A stretch of DNA of 8,700 bases from an uncultured Bacteroidota bacterium. Its GTDB lineage: Bacteria; Bacteroidota; Bacteroidia; Bacteroidales; UBA12481. Under the pieces are notes generated by a model. That model did no database searches. It saw only the letters and a list, made by a program, of their open reading frames with translations, and was not told the origin of the DNA. The stretch is from NCBI GenBank assembly GCA_903832165.1, contig CAILAQ010000745.1:1-8700 (forward strand), written 5' to 3'. Both the position numbers and the translations under genes were made by a program. How positions within the stretch are numbered: the stretch's first letter is position 1; every line of letters begins with the position of its first letter. Below, one piece after another: positions 1 through 6,073 of this stretch.

Positions 1-2178
1 CAAGTGGTTAGGCAAACCACCATGCCGGTTCCTTATGCCAATGAACAAAAAATGATGCCTATACCTAAAGAGCTGTCATTAAAAACTGAAGGACAGGTGT
101 TCTTTCAGGAAACCTTTAATTGGAAAGATAATGCCAATCCTCGTGGCTGGGCATTGCCTGCCGGATATCAGAACGTAGAGGTTGGCGATACTTATGGGTT
201 TAAATTTACCTGGCGTGCCGGAACCGATAGTATCCGTGGCCGGTATACTTTCCTTCCCGGACATATCTATTCCAAATCTCCGGAAGATGGTTATTTTGTT
301 TTGCCGATGGATGAATATAACTACGTCGACGGAATTACCACCGCTCTCGGAAGTGTTTGTAATCTGCAATTACCGGAACTGGATTGCTCAACACATCCTA
401 CTGTTGTTTTAAAATTCAGGCAATATTTCAGGTGCAATCCTACCCCGAATATCAAAGTTTATGTCAGTAATGACCTGGGCGTACACTGGTCATCCTATAA
501 CATGGTTTACGAAACCAAAGTCAACAACTTTGCCAACAATCCGTTCCCGGAAATCAACATGAGCGATGTTGCCGGAGGCATGCCGCACGTATGGATCAAA
601 TTTGAATGGGGTGCAATGGCCAGATATTTCTGGTGTATTGATGATATCTCTTTGTCGGAAGCATACAATAATGAACTGCAGCTCGAAACCCCTTGGCTGA
701 AAATGCAGGATCTGGAAGCAAACGATGATGAAGGCTTCATGTATATGATTCCTAATTCGCAGACAGATGCTGCCGGATTTGGCGGGTACACCTTCAGGGC
801 AGGTTTCTGGAATGCCGGCCGAGATGACCAGGAATCCTGTTATCTGAATGCCGAGATATTTAAAAACGGCCTTTCTGTTTACAATCAGAATTCCACCAGG
901 ACTGCCGATATCTGGTCACTCCAGAAAGATACTTTTGAAATTCTCACCCCATCGATTCCATCGGGATATGGCAATTATGAAATGGTTTTAACAGCCAAGC
1001 AAAAAGGCACTGACGGATTGCCCACCAACAACGTGTACAGGGATACCTACTATGTTACAGATAGTGTTTACTCAGCATCCGACTGGGAATGGGAAACTTA
1101 TGCCAGTACAGCGGGACACGGAAACAACGATGGTGACTACATGGGTATCGTTTATGATATCAACAAACCAACCGAGGTGAACTCGATTTCCTGTATGATC
1201 ATGCAACGCAAGGACAACCCGAAAGCCAGTACCAAAGCAGGTTTTTCATTCCAGTATTGGTTATTCAAGTGGAGTCCCGAGGATCAGATCTATTCTGAAG
1301 TTCTCTATTCCGCAAGCACTGAAATTACTCAGGAAATGTTAAATACCTGGGTTACGGTACCCATGGAAAAAGATGGGGAATCTGAATTTATTGAGCCAGG
1401 CAGATATATCGCTGCCATACAGCAATACCATGGAGGCGGTTTGGCTCCTGATAATAACACCTACCGGTTTACTATCGGTTCCGATAAAAATCACCGGTAC
1501 TCCGATGGTAAAACCGTTTACCGCCTTATTACGGGAGATGCCTGGTCCAATCTCGAAGACTTATCCATGATCCGTATGAATATCAATAGCACTGGTGCAC
1601 CGAAAAATTCCGATGTAGTGTTCAATGTCGATATGACCATACCGATCGCCAACGGCTCATTCAAGCCTGCCTCTGATTTTGTGGATGTTTCCGGCACCAT
1701 CAACAACTGGGGATCATCAGATCATTTCACTGATAGCAACGGTGATGGGATCTATACGCTGACAGTTCCTTCACTGAGCTGCTTCCAGAAGATTGAATAC
1801 AAATACCGGATCAACGGCAACTGGAATACTTCGGAATTTCCATCAGGCGGACCGAACAGGGTATACCGCACATCGTTTTACAACATGATCAACGATGTTT
1901 ATAACAACGGTAAAAGCCTGGGCATCAATGCCAACTCTCTGACCCCATCAATCAATGCTTACCCGAATCCATCCGAAGGACAGTTTACCTTAGCTGTAAC
2001 CAACGCACAGGTAGTGGATCTGAACATTGCGGTAACCAACATTCAGGGCCAGACAGTTTATCAGAATCAGGTTAAATCCGTTTTGAACTATCAGGAAAAC
2101 ATCGACCTCAGCTCATTCGCCAAAGGAATGTACTTCCTGAAAGTGAACAATGAGGTGATGAAGCTGCTGGTTAAGTAG
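1..2178 (+). CDS. T9SS-exported multidomain surface protein with starch-binding-like domain (5' partial)
   Basis: The frame is open to the window's left edge, so the true start and signal peptide are probably outside; the GTG at 4 is only the first start-like codon inside. Counting codons from base 1, residues about 31-225 look like a concanavalin/MAM-type jellyroll, starting at GQVFFQETF and ending at FWCIDDISLSEAYNNEL. Residues about 226-357 look like an Ig/CARDB-type beta domain ending in VTDSVY (352-357). A further core domain of unknown role runs to about 532 (NTWVT at 448). Residues about 537-638 (bases 1609-1917) resemble the CBM20/E-set starch-binding-like domains of Bacteroidota secreted proteins, with a DSNGDGIY loop that could bind calcium. 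The last 80 residues (NAYPNPSEGQ to MKLLVK) are a T9SS type A sorting domain, implying transport across the outer membrane with domain removal. The ligand and any enzymatic activity are unknown; I see no catalytic motif. It is paralogous to the next gene. Confidence 0.85.
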   Translation, partial: QVVRQTTMPVPYANEQKMMPIPKELSLKTEGQVFFQETFNWKDNANPRGWALPAGYQNVEVGDTYGFKFTWRAGTDSIRGRYTFLPGHIYSKSPEDGYFVLPMDEYNYVDGITTALGSVCNLQLPELDCSTHPTVVLKFRQYFRCNPTPNIKVYVSNDLGVHWSSYNMVYETKVNNFANNPFPEINMSDVAGGMPHVWIKFEWGAMARYFWCIDDISLSEAYNNELQLETPWLKMQDLEANDDEGFMYMIPNSQTDAAGFGGYTFRAGFWNAGRDDQESCYLNAEIFKNGLSVYNQNSTRTADIWSLQKDTFEILTPSIPSGYGNYEMVLTAKQKGTDGLPTNNVYRDTYYVTDSVYSASDWEWETYASTAGHGNNDGDYMGIVYDINKPTEVNSISCMIMQRKDNPKASTKAGFSFQYWLFKWSPEDQIYSEVLYSASTEITQEMLNTWVTVPMEKDGESEFIEPGRYIAAIQQYHGGGLAPDNNTYRFTIGSDKNHRYSDGKTVYRLITGDAWSNLEDLSMIRMNINSTGAPKNSDVVFNVDMTIPIANGSFKPASDFVDVSGTINNWGSSDHFTDSNGDGIYTLTVPSLSCFQKIEYKYRINGNWNTSEFPSGGPNRVYRTSFYNMINDVYNNGKSLGINANSLTPSINAYPNPSEGQFTLAVTNAQVVDLNIAVTNIQGQTVYQNQVKSVLNYQENIDLSSFAKGMYFLKVNNEVMKLLVK

Positions 2179-2191
2179 CGGCGTTCCGTAT

Positions 2192-2228
2192 TAGAGCTGT
2201 CAGCACAAGAAAACAGCTGACAGCTCTA
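2192..2228 (+). repeat. Perfect 13-bp inverted repeat (hairpin) after the first T9SS gene
   Basis: The arms at 2192-2204 (TAGAGCTGTCAGC) and 2216-2228 (its exact reverse complement) flank an 11-base, A-rich loop. The stem starts 13 bases after the stop codon. No T-run follows it, so it is not a standard intrinsic terminator; it may protect the mRNA 3' end, pause polymerase, or be one copy of a dispersed palindromic repeat. A canonical terminator follows 26 bases later. Confidence 0.7.
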
Positions 2229-2254
2229 GCTTTATGCAGCTATTAATACTAAAG

Positions 2255-2288
2255 AAAAGCCCCTGGCAAAATTGTCAGGGGCTTTTTT
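2255..2288 (+). terminator. Rho-independent terminator of the first T9SS gene
   Basis: The stem AAAAGCCCCTGGCA (2255-2268) pairs with TGTCAGGGGCTTTT (2273-2286), allowing one G-U pair, around the 4-base loop AAAT. A six-T run at 2283-2288 overlaps the end of the stem. The GC-rich core and the U-tract are classical for an intrinsic terminator. It separates the two T9SS paralogs into distinct transcription units. Confidence 0.9.
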
Positions 2289-2305
2289 GATAAAAAAAAT
2301 GATAA

Positions 2306-2335
2306 TTGTTTTGTATACGAAAATATATATCTTAG
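2306..2335 (+). promoter_or_regulatory. Possible Bacteroidota-type promoter for the second T9SS gene
   Basis: TATCTTAG at 2328-2335 matches the TAnnTTTG -7 element with one mismatch. A TTG at 2306-2308 lies 19 bases upstream, within the usual -33 spacing. It sits after the preceding terminator and about 37 bases before the ATG at 2373. The leader is A/T-rich, so chance matches are likely; a promoter must exist here, but this exact placement is tentative. Confidence 0.35.
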
Positions 2336-2372
2336 TTTTTCACTAACAAACACCAATTAACAACCTTCACTT

Positions 2373-4286
2373 ATGAAAAAACTTACTCTGCTCCTTGTAA
2401 TTTTCGGACTGTTTGCAGCAGTCCGAACACACGCTCAAACCCCCGGGACCAAGGGGAATGGTCAGGTTTTCTTCTCGGAAACCTTCGGCTGGGCAAATCC
2501 TGCAGACGATAAGGGCTGGACTGCCCCCGCCGGATATTATTTCATCGATAATCTTGACAACGGAACCAATTTTATCTGGTGGCCTCCTACTGAAGGGTTT
2601 TATACAAAGTACACTCAGGATCCTCCACTTAATTCGACTACAAAGGATAACGGGTTTATGGCGAACTTCATCGAACAGTTCAACTGGCAAAGCGGTGTGC
2701 TGACAACAACTCCTGTTGACAATGCACTTGGCTTCCCCACTCTGAACTGCAGCACCCACTCCTCAGTTATAGTTCGTTATCAAACCCATTTTATGGCCTA
2801 TTCCGTTGCACACATGTGGCTGGAAGTATCGGTCGACAACTGGGTTCACTCTGCCAACTATAATGTAAACTTCGCCTGTGGTCACAAGGACCGCCCGGCA
2901 GATAAACCTAAGGGTGAACCTGCCCTCCTTGAAATGAACATTTCCGATGTTGCAGCCGGCATGCCGGAAGTCAAGATTCGTTTGCACTGGCTCGATACTT
3001 ACATGTATTATTGGGCATTTGATGATTTTACGGTATCTGAAGCCTATAACAACGACATGTCTGTGAATTATATAAAAATGGAGTGGGACGATGGCGATGA
3101 TGCATCCAAAATGGCCTGGATTGCCAATATTCCGAAATCACAGCTGAATGCGGCCAGTGGATTCATGAACTTCGAGTCGGGCGCACTGAACTTCGGCGAA
3201 TTTGACCAGGAAGCTGCCTACCTCGATGTTGATATTACCAAAAATGGCAACAGCGTATTCCATAAGACATCGACCCCGACAGACGTGAATGTTCTGTCTA
3301 TTGATACTGCCAGAATTGCTGATAAATATGCACCAGCTGAATACGGGCACTATAAGGTTAACTGGGAATTCAAGCAGAAAGCTGCCGATGATAATACGGC
3401 CAATAACAAACGTGCAGTGCTGTTCAACGTAACCGACAGTGTTTATTCCCGTTCGGGCGCAGTAAATACACTTGGCTGGTCAATGAATAAGGAATCATAC
3501 AACACTCCGGATGCTGAAGAAGTCAATCACTTCTGCGGATCTATCTTCCCGATATTCAATGATTGTGAAGTCAATTCGATCTCAGTCTTCATAACCGGAG
3601 GATTGGCTGATCCAATGCTGAACTATCATTTTTCAATCTTTTTTCAGCAGCCTGGCGAGGCTATCGAAGCTTCACCTGAAATCCTTGTTTCAGATAATAA
3701 GCAGCTGGATTCGGCCGACTTTAATACCTGGGTTACCATGCCTCTGAGTAAGGATGGAGAATCGGAATTCATGAAAAAAGGCGATAAAATTTATGCGGGT
3801 CTCACTTTCGACAATACCCACCCGAACTACCTTGACCGAAGAAATAACGGACTTGAAATCGGAACCGATAACACCGTTGGACTGACCGAATCTTCCACTG
3901 TAGCTATATACAGAGGAGGTTCCAGGACTGGAATTGGAGACTTTTTTGGCAAGCGAAACCTGATGATTCATCTGAATCTCAATGATCACGGCAACCGGAT
4001 CGATGGTGTCGACCTGCGACCGGAAGCTGTCTCACTGAGCCAGAACTACCCGAACCCATTCAGGGGAACCACTAATATTGATTATGAGCTCACCAACGGA
4101 TCAGAAGTGATCTTCCAGGTAATGGACCTCACCGGCCGTAAGGTTATGGAGGTTAATAACGGCATGATGCCAGCGGGCAAGCATACCTATAGCCTCTCGA
4201 CCAGCAGCCTGGATGCAGGGGTTTATTTCTATACCCTGAGAGCAGGCGATTTTGTTCAAACCAAGCAAATGGTCATTGTTGATTAG
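2373..4286 (+). CDS. T9SS-exported surface protein, paralog of the upstream gene
   Basis: The 637-residue protein begins with a clear signal peptide (MKKLTLLLVIFGLFAAVRTHA, cut before Q22), which supports the ATG at 2373; no Shine-Dalgarno sequence is present, as is usual in Bacteroidota. Residues 30-228 form a jellyroll-like domain (GQVFFSETF to YYWAFDDFTVSEAYNND). Residues about 229-358 are an Ig/CARDB-like domain ending in VTDSVY (353-358). Residues about 359-535 are the second core domain shared with the upstream protein (NTWVT at 451, then KDGESEF). Residues about 554-637 (SLSQNYPNPF to QMVIVD) are a T9SS type A sorting domain, so export to the cell surface or medium is expected. Unlike its neighbour it lacks the starch-binding-like domain; only about 20 residues join core to sorting domain. 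I see no enzyme motif, so adhesion or ligand binding is possible but unproven. It has its own terminator and probably its own promoter. Confidence 0.9.
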   Translation: MKKLTLLLVIFGLFAAVRTHAQTPGTKGNGQVFFSETFGWANPADDKGWTAPAGYYFIDNLDNGTNFIWWPPTEGFYTKYTQDPPLNSTTKDNGFMANFIEQFNWQSGVLTTTPVDNALGFPTLNCSTHSSVIVRYQTHFMAYSVAHMWLEVSVDNWVHSANYNVNFACGHKDRPADKPKGEPALLEMNISDVAAGMPEVKIRLHWLDTYMYYWAFDDFTVSEAYNNDMSVNYIKMEWDDGDDASKMAWIANIPKSQLNAASGFMNFESGALNFGEFDQEAAYLDVDITKNGNSVFHKTSTPTDVNVLSIDTARIADKYAPAEYGHYKVNWEFKQKAADDNTANNKRAVLFNVTDSVYSRSGAVNTLGWSMNKESYNTPDAEEVNHFCGSIFPIFNDCEVNSISVFITGGLADPMLNYHFSIFFQQPGEAIEASPEILVSDNKQLDSADFNTWVTMPLSKDGESEFMKKGDKIYAGLTFDNTHPNYLDRRNNGLEIGTDNTVGLTESSTVAIYRGGSRTGIGDFFGKRNLMIHLNLNDHGNRIDGVDLRPEAVSLSQNYPNPFRGTTNIDYELTNGSEVIFQVMDLTGRKVMEVNNGMMPAGKHTYSLSTSSLDAGVYFYTLRAGDFVQTKQMVIVD

Positions 4287-4313
4287 GGCATTAATCTAAA
4301 AAATCCTTTTTCG

Positions 4314-4347
4314 AAAAACCCCGATATTGATTGTCGGGGTTTTTTTT
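4314..4347 (+). terminator. Rho-independent terminator of the second T9SS gene
   Basis: AAAAACCCCGA (4314-4324) pairs with TCGGGGTTTTT (4334-4344) around a 9-base loop, with eight T's at 4340-4347. It begins 27 bases after the stop codon. The T-tract and loop also contribute bases to the candidate promoter of the tRNA gene. Confidence 0.92.
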
Positions 4348-4354
4348 ATCTTTG
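4327..4354 (+). promoter_or_regulatory. Bacteroidota-type promoter of tRNA-Leu, overlapping the terminator
   Basis: TATCTTTG at 4347-4354 is a full match to the TAnnTTTG -7 element of Bacteroidota primary sigma factor promoters. A TTG at 4327-4329 lies 17 bases upstream and could be the -33 element; the TTG at 4331-4333 is an alternative. A start near 4361 would give a leader of about 9 bases before the tRNA. The -33 candidate lies in the loop of the preceding terminator, and the first T of the -7 element is the last T of its U-tract. Confidence 0.65.
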
Positions 4355-4369
4355 CCGCTCAATCAGTTT

Positions 4370-4453
4370 GCCCAGATGGCGGAATTGGTAGACGCGCTGG
4401 TCTCAAACACCAGTAACAGCAATGTTGTGCCGGTTCGACCCCGGCTCTGGGTA
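4370..4453 (+). tRNA. tRNA-Leu, anticodon CAA
   Basis: It folds as a class II tRNA of 84 bases. The acceptor stem pairs 4370-4376 (GCCCAGA) with 4446-4452 (TCTGGGT), including one G-U pair. The D arm GCG/CGC encloses GAATTGGTAGA. The anticodon stem CTGGT/ACCAG (4397-4401 with 4409-4413) encloses CTCAAAC, placing anticodon CAA at 4404-4406, which reads UUG. A long variable arm follows, then the T arm GCCGG-TTCGACC-CCGGC. The discriminator base is A4453, as expected for leucine. CCA is not encoded and must be added by nucleotidyltransferase. Confidence 0.95.
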
Positions 4454-4460
4454 CAAAGTT

Positions 4461-4496
4461 AAGGCTCAAGGCGCAAGGCTCAAGTAAAGGCTCAAG
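4461..4496 (+). repeat. Three direct copies of AAGGCTCAAG behind the tRNA
   Basis: Exact copies of the 10-mer AAGGCTCAAG lie at 4461-4470, 4475-4484 and 4487-4496, separated by 4 and 2 bases. The third copy supplies most of the left arm of the tRNA terminator; the first two could compete to pair with the same right arm. Local tandem duplication of the terminator arm is the simplest origin. I found no attachment-site or integrase evidence. Confidence 0.8.
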
Positions 4497-4512
4497 AAAT
4501 TGGGCCTTTTTT
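4486..4512 (+). terminator. Terminator of tRNA-Leu, possibly bidirectional
   Basis: AAAGGCTCAA (4486-4495) pairs with TTGGGCCTTT (4500-4509), with one G-U pair, closed by the tetraloop GAAA. Six T's at 4507-4512 follow on the plus strand. These overlap the stop codon (complement of 4511-4513) of the convergent kinase gene. Read on the minus strand the hairpin also forms, but only a short T-run follows, so termination of the kinase transcript would be weaker. Confidence 0.8.
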
Positions 4513-5731
4513 ATTGGTTACGGGTGGAGCTGAAGGTGGCCGGAAATGAGAAGGAGAAGATTGATCCTTTTCCTTTTTCCGATTCAAGATATATCATCCC
4601 TCCAAGTTGGGACAGGATGCCTTTTGCGATTGATAGTCCCAGGCCGGTACCTTCGAAAGCCCTGGTATTAGAACCATCTTCCTGCATAAAATCTTTAAAG
4701 ACTATCGTTTTCCCCTGTTGCGAAATGCCGATACCGGTATCTTTAACGCTGCAGTGAAGTTCATTTTCCATGATCTTGAATCGAACGGTAACGTTTCCCT
4801 CCTGAGTAAATTTTACCGCATTATCAATAAGGTGGCCCAAAACCTTTAATAACAGGTCTTTATCAGCATTTATTACGGTATCGGATTTAATATCATCCAT
4901 CTCGACGGAAAAGCCAAGGTCCTTGACTTCACAAAGCGGCTTGAATTTCCCAATCACTTCATTAACAACAATATTCAACCAGAAATCGCGCTTTTTAATC
5001 TCCAGACTGCCGGAAGTTATAATGGAAATATCCATGAAATTATTGATGGTCCGTAATAGTCGGGCACTGCTCTGATTCATGATTTTCAGGTAAGTGTCCT
5101 TTTCTTCAGGCAGGGTTTCTGCATCCGCCAGAAGATTGCCGAATCCAAGAATGCCATTCAATGGAGTACGGATCTCGTGAGAGATATTGTTGAGAAACGA
5201 AGACTTCAGCCTATCACTTGCTTCGGCCTTTTCCTTCGCTTTCTTCAAATCGATATTATTCATCTCCAGTTCGTAGGTACGCTCCCTGACTTTATCTTCA
5301 AGAAGTTGATTCTGATCTCGCAGCTCCTTCTGCAGAAACCCTACATACAAAAGGTTTTTTATCCGAAGCCCAACTTCGATCAGGTCAAAAGGCTTCGCAA
5401 GAAAATCTGATGCTCCTCCGGAAAGGGCCTGCTGTTTGACTTCTTTGGTGGCATAAGCAGTAAGAACCAAAATCGGAAGGAATGTATTTGCCATTAATAC
5501 TTTCTGGAGCTGTTCCATCACCTCGAAACCATCAATGTATGGCATTTGCAGATCAAGCAGGATGAGGTCAGGTTCGAATTCATTGAATATTTCAATAACC
5601 GTACGCGGATCCTTTGTCGTGCGTACATTCACATACCCTTCAAAAAGCAGATAGGACTCCAATACATCGATATTAGCCACCTGATCATCAACAATAAGGA
5701 TCTTTGATCGCTGTAAGTTAATATTTATCAT
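4511..5731 (-). CDS. Soluble receiver-histidine kinase protein (REC-HisKA-HATPase)
   Basis: The 406-residue protein has an N-terminal receiver domain (about 8-125) with acidic pair D15-D16, phospho-acceptor D60 in LLDLQMP, T91 and K113 (AKPFD). A charged, probably coiled-coil signalling helix (about 130-178) follows. The HisKA domain has H185 in SHEIRTPLNG. The HATPase_c domain (about 285-400) has N304 (HLIDNAVKFT), D331 (DTGIGIS) and the GTGLGLS lid at 361-367. All catalytic positions are intact. There is no transmembrane segment or sensor domain, so it is probably cytoplasmic and driven by phosphorylation of, or partner binding to, its receiver domain. No response regulator with an output domain is adjacent, so its partners are encoded elsewhere. 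The ATG at 5731 places the receiver domain right at the N-terminus. Its 3' end is convergent with the tRNA gene. Confidence 0.93.
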   Translation of the reverse strand: MININLQRSKILIVDDQVANIDVLESYLLFEGYVNVRTTKDPRTVIEIFNEFEPDLILLDLQMPYIDGFEVMEQLQKVLMANTFLPILVLTAYATKEVKQQALSGGASDFLAKPFDLIEVGLRIKNLLYVGFLQKELRDQNQLLEDKVRERTYELEMNNIDLKKAKEKAEASDRLKSSFLNNISHEIRTPLNGILGFGNLLADAETLPEEKDTYLKIMNQSSARLLRTINNFMDISIITSGSLEIKKRDFWLNIVVNEVIGKFKPLCEVKDLGFSVEMDDIKSDTVINADKDLLLKVLGHLIDNAVKFTQEGNVTVRFKIMENELHCSVKDTGIGISQQGKTIVFKDFMQEDGSNTRAFEGTGLGLSIAKGILSQLGGMIYLESEKGKGSIFSFSFPATFSSTRNQ

Positions 5732-5825
5732 AACATTAGCTTTTCAGAATACTTTATTGCTATTATACTTAAATTATTTGTCGAAACCATCATCAAACCT
5801 TTCAAGATTAATTGAAATATCATAA

Positions 5826-5845
5826 TTGACTATTGCAATCGTCAA
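5826..5845. promoter_or_regulatory. Operator-like 20-bp palindrome
   Basis: TTGACTATTG followed directly by CAATCGTCAA is a dyad with no spacer, in which nine of ten base pairs are symmetric; T5831/C5840 is the only mismatch. A palindrome without a loop fits a dimeric DNA-binding protein better than an RNA hairpin. It lies about 95 bases upstream of the kinase start codon and 27 bases upstream of the bTHX -33 candidate, so it could affect either gene. The regulator is unknown. Confidence 0.45.
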
Positions 5846-5872
5846 ATTGGATGGGAATTGTTTAGTATGTCT

Positions 5873-5899
5873 TTTGTTAAGTAAATCTTCTTACCTTTG
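5873..5899 (+). promoter_or_regulatory. Bacteroidota-type promoter for bTHX
   Basis: TACCTTTG at 5892-5899 is an exact TAnnTTTG -7 element, and TTTG at 5873-5876 is a candidate -33 element. The spacing of 15 bases is shorter than the usual 17 or more, so the -33 assignment is weaker than the -7. A start near 5906 gives a leader of about 23 bases before the ATG at 5929. Confidence 0.6.
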
Positions 5900-5928
5900 C
5901 AGCCTCATTATAAATTACATAATAGATC

Positions 5929-6042
5929 ATGGGAAAAGGAGATAAAAAAACCAAGCGCGGCAAATTATTCATGGGATCTTACGGGGTTTCAAGGCCAAAA
6001 AAATCTGATGCGAAACCGGTAGTAAAAGCCGAAGCAAAGTAG
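5929..6042 (+). CDS. Small ribosomal subunit protein bTHX
   Basis: This short reading frame encodes 37 residues: MGKGDKKTKRGK, then LFMGSYGVSRPKK, then a lysine/alanine-rich tail. The start through the GSYGVSRP segment is the hallmark of ribosomal protein THX (bTHX), a very small basic protein that, from Thermus structures, sits in the head of the 30S subunit and helps stabilise rRNA. Bacteroidota homologs are of similar size and start the same way. It has no Shine-Dalgarno sequence but a good -7 element upstream. A small hairpin follows directly after the stop, and the dCMP deaminase gene starts 31 bases downstream. Genes this short are easily missed by automated gene calling. Identification rests on recognising the sequence, and I am confident of it. 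Confidence 0.92.
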   Translation: MGKGDKKTKRGKLFMGSYGVSRPKKSDAKPVVKAEAK

Positions 6043-6060
6043 AAACGCATATTTGCGTTT
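6043..6060 (+). terminator. Small hairpin between bTHX and dCMP deaminase, possible partial terminator
   Basis: AAACGCA (6043-6049) and TGCGTTT (6054-6060) form a perfect 7-bp stem with a 4-base loop, directly after the bTHX stop codon. Only three T's end the stem, so termination would be partial at most. This would let the ribosomal protein mRNA be more abundant than the downstream message. CATATTTG (6048-6055), inside the same element, is one mismatch from a -7 consensus, so it could instead include a weak internal promoter. Confidence 0.45.
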
Positions 6061-6073
6061 ATCGTAATTAAAA

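Larger units (their letters stand above)
5732..5928. other. Divergent intergenic region between kinase and bTHX genes
   Basis: This A/T-rich spacer of 197 bases separates the minus-strand kinase gene from the plus-strand bTHX gene, so it must hold the kinase promoter and probably the bTHX promoter. It contains a 20-base palindrome (5826-5845), a weaker inverted repeat (TTTCAA at 5800-5805 and TTGAAA at 5812-5817), and a good -7 element for bTHX. No clean promoter match was found for the kinase gene. I see no additional gene in it. Confidence 0.75.

Noticed and set aside
1..2178. GTG at 4 as a genuine start codon of the first T9SS gene.
   Set aside because: No signal peptide follows it, although the sorting domain requires export, and the frame is open to the edge; the gene most likely begins outside the window.
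69..2202. The 10-mer AGAGCTGTCA occurs at 69-78 in coding sequence and at 2193-2202 in the hairpin arm.
   Set aside because: One shared 10-mer in a window this size is within chance, and the coding copy has no matching inverted arm.
4370..4512. tRNA 3' end with direct repeats as an integration (att) site of a mobile element.
   Set aside because: The repeats do not copy the tRNA 3' end, no integrase or phage gene is nearby, and the terminator explains the third copy.
4500..4757. Plus-strand open frame of 85 codons.
   Set aside because: It is antisense to the intact kinase gene, resembles no known protein, and the kinase has all its motifs in the opposite strand.
5803..5810. TAATCTTG on the minus strand as a -7 element of the kinase gene.
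   Set aside because: It has one mismatch and no -33 element at usual spacing (nearest TTG is about 25 bases away); too weak to annotate.
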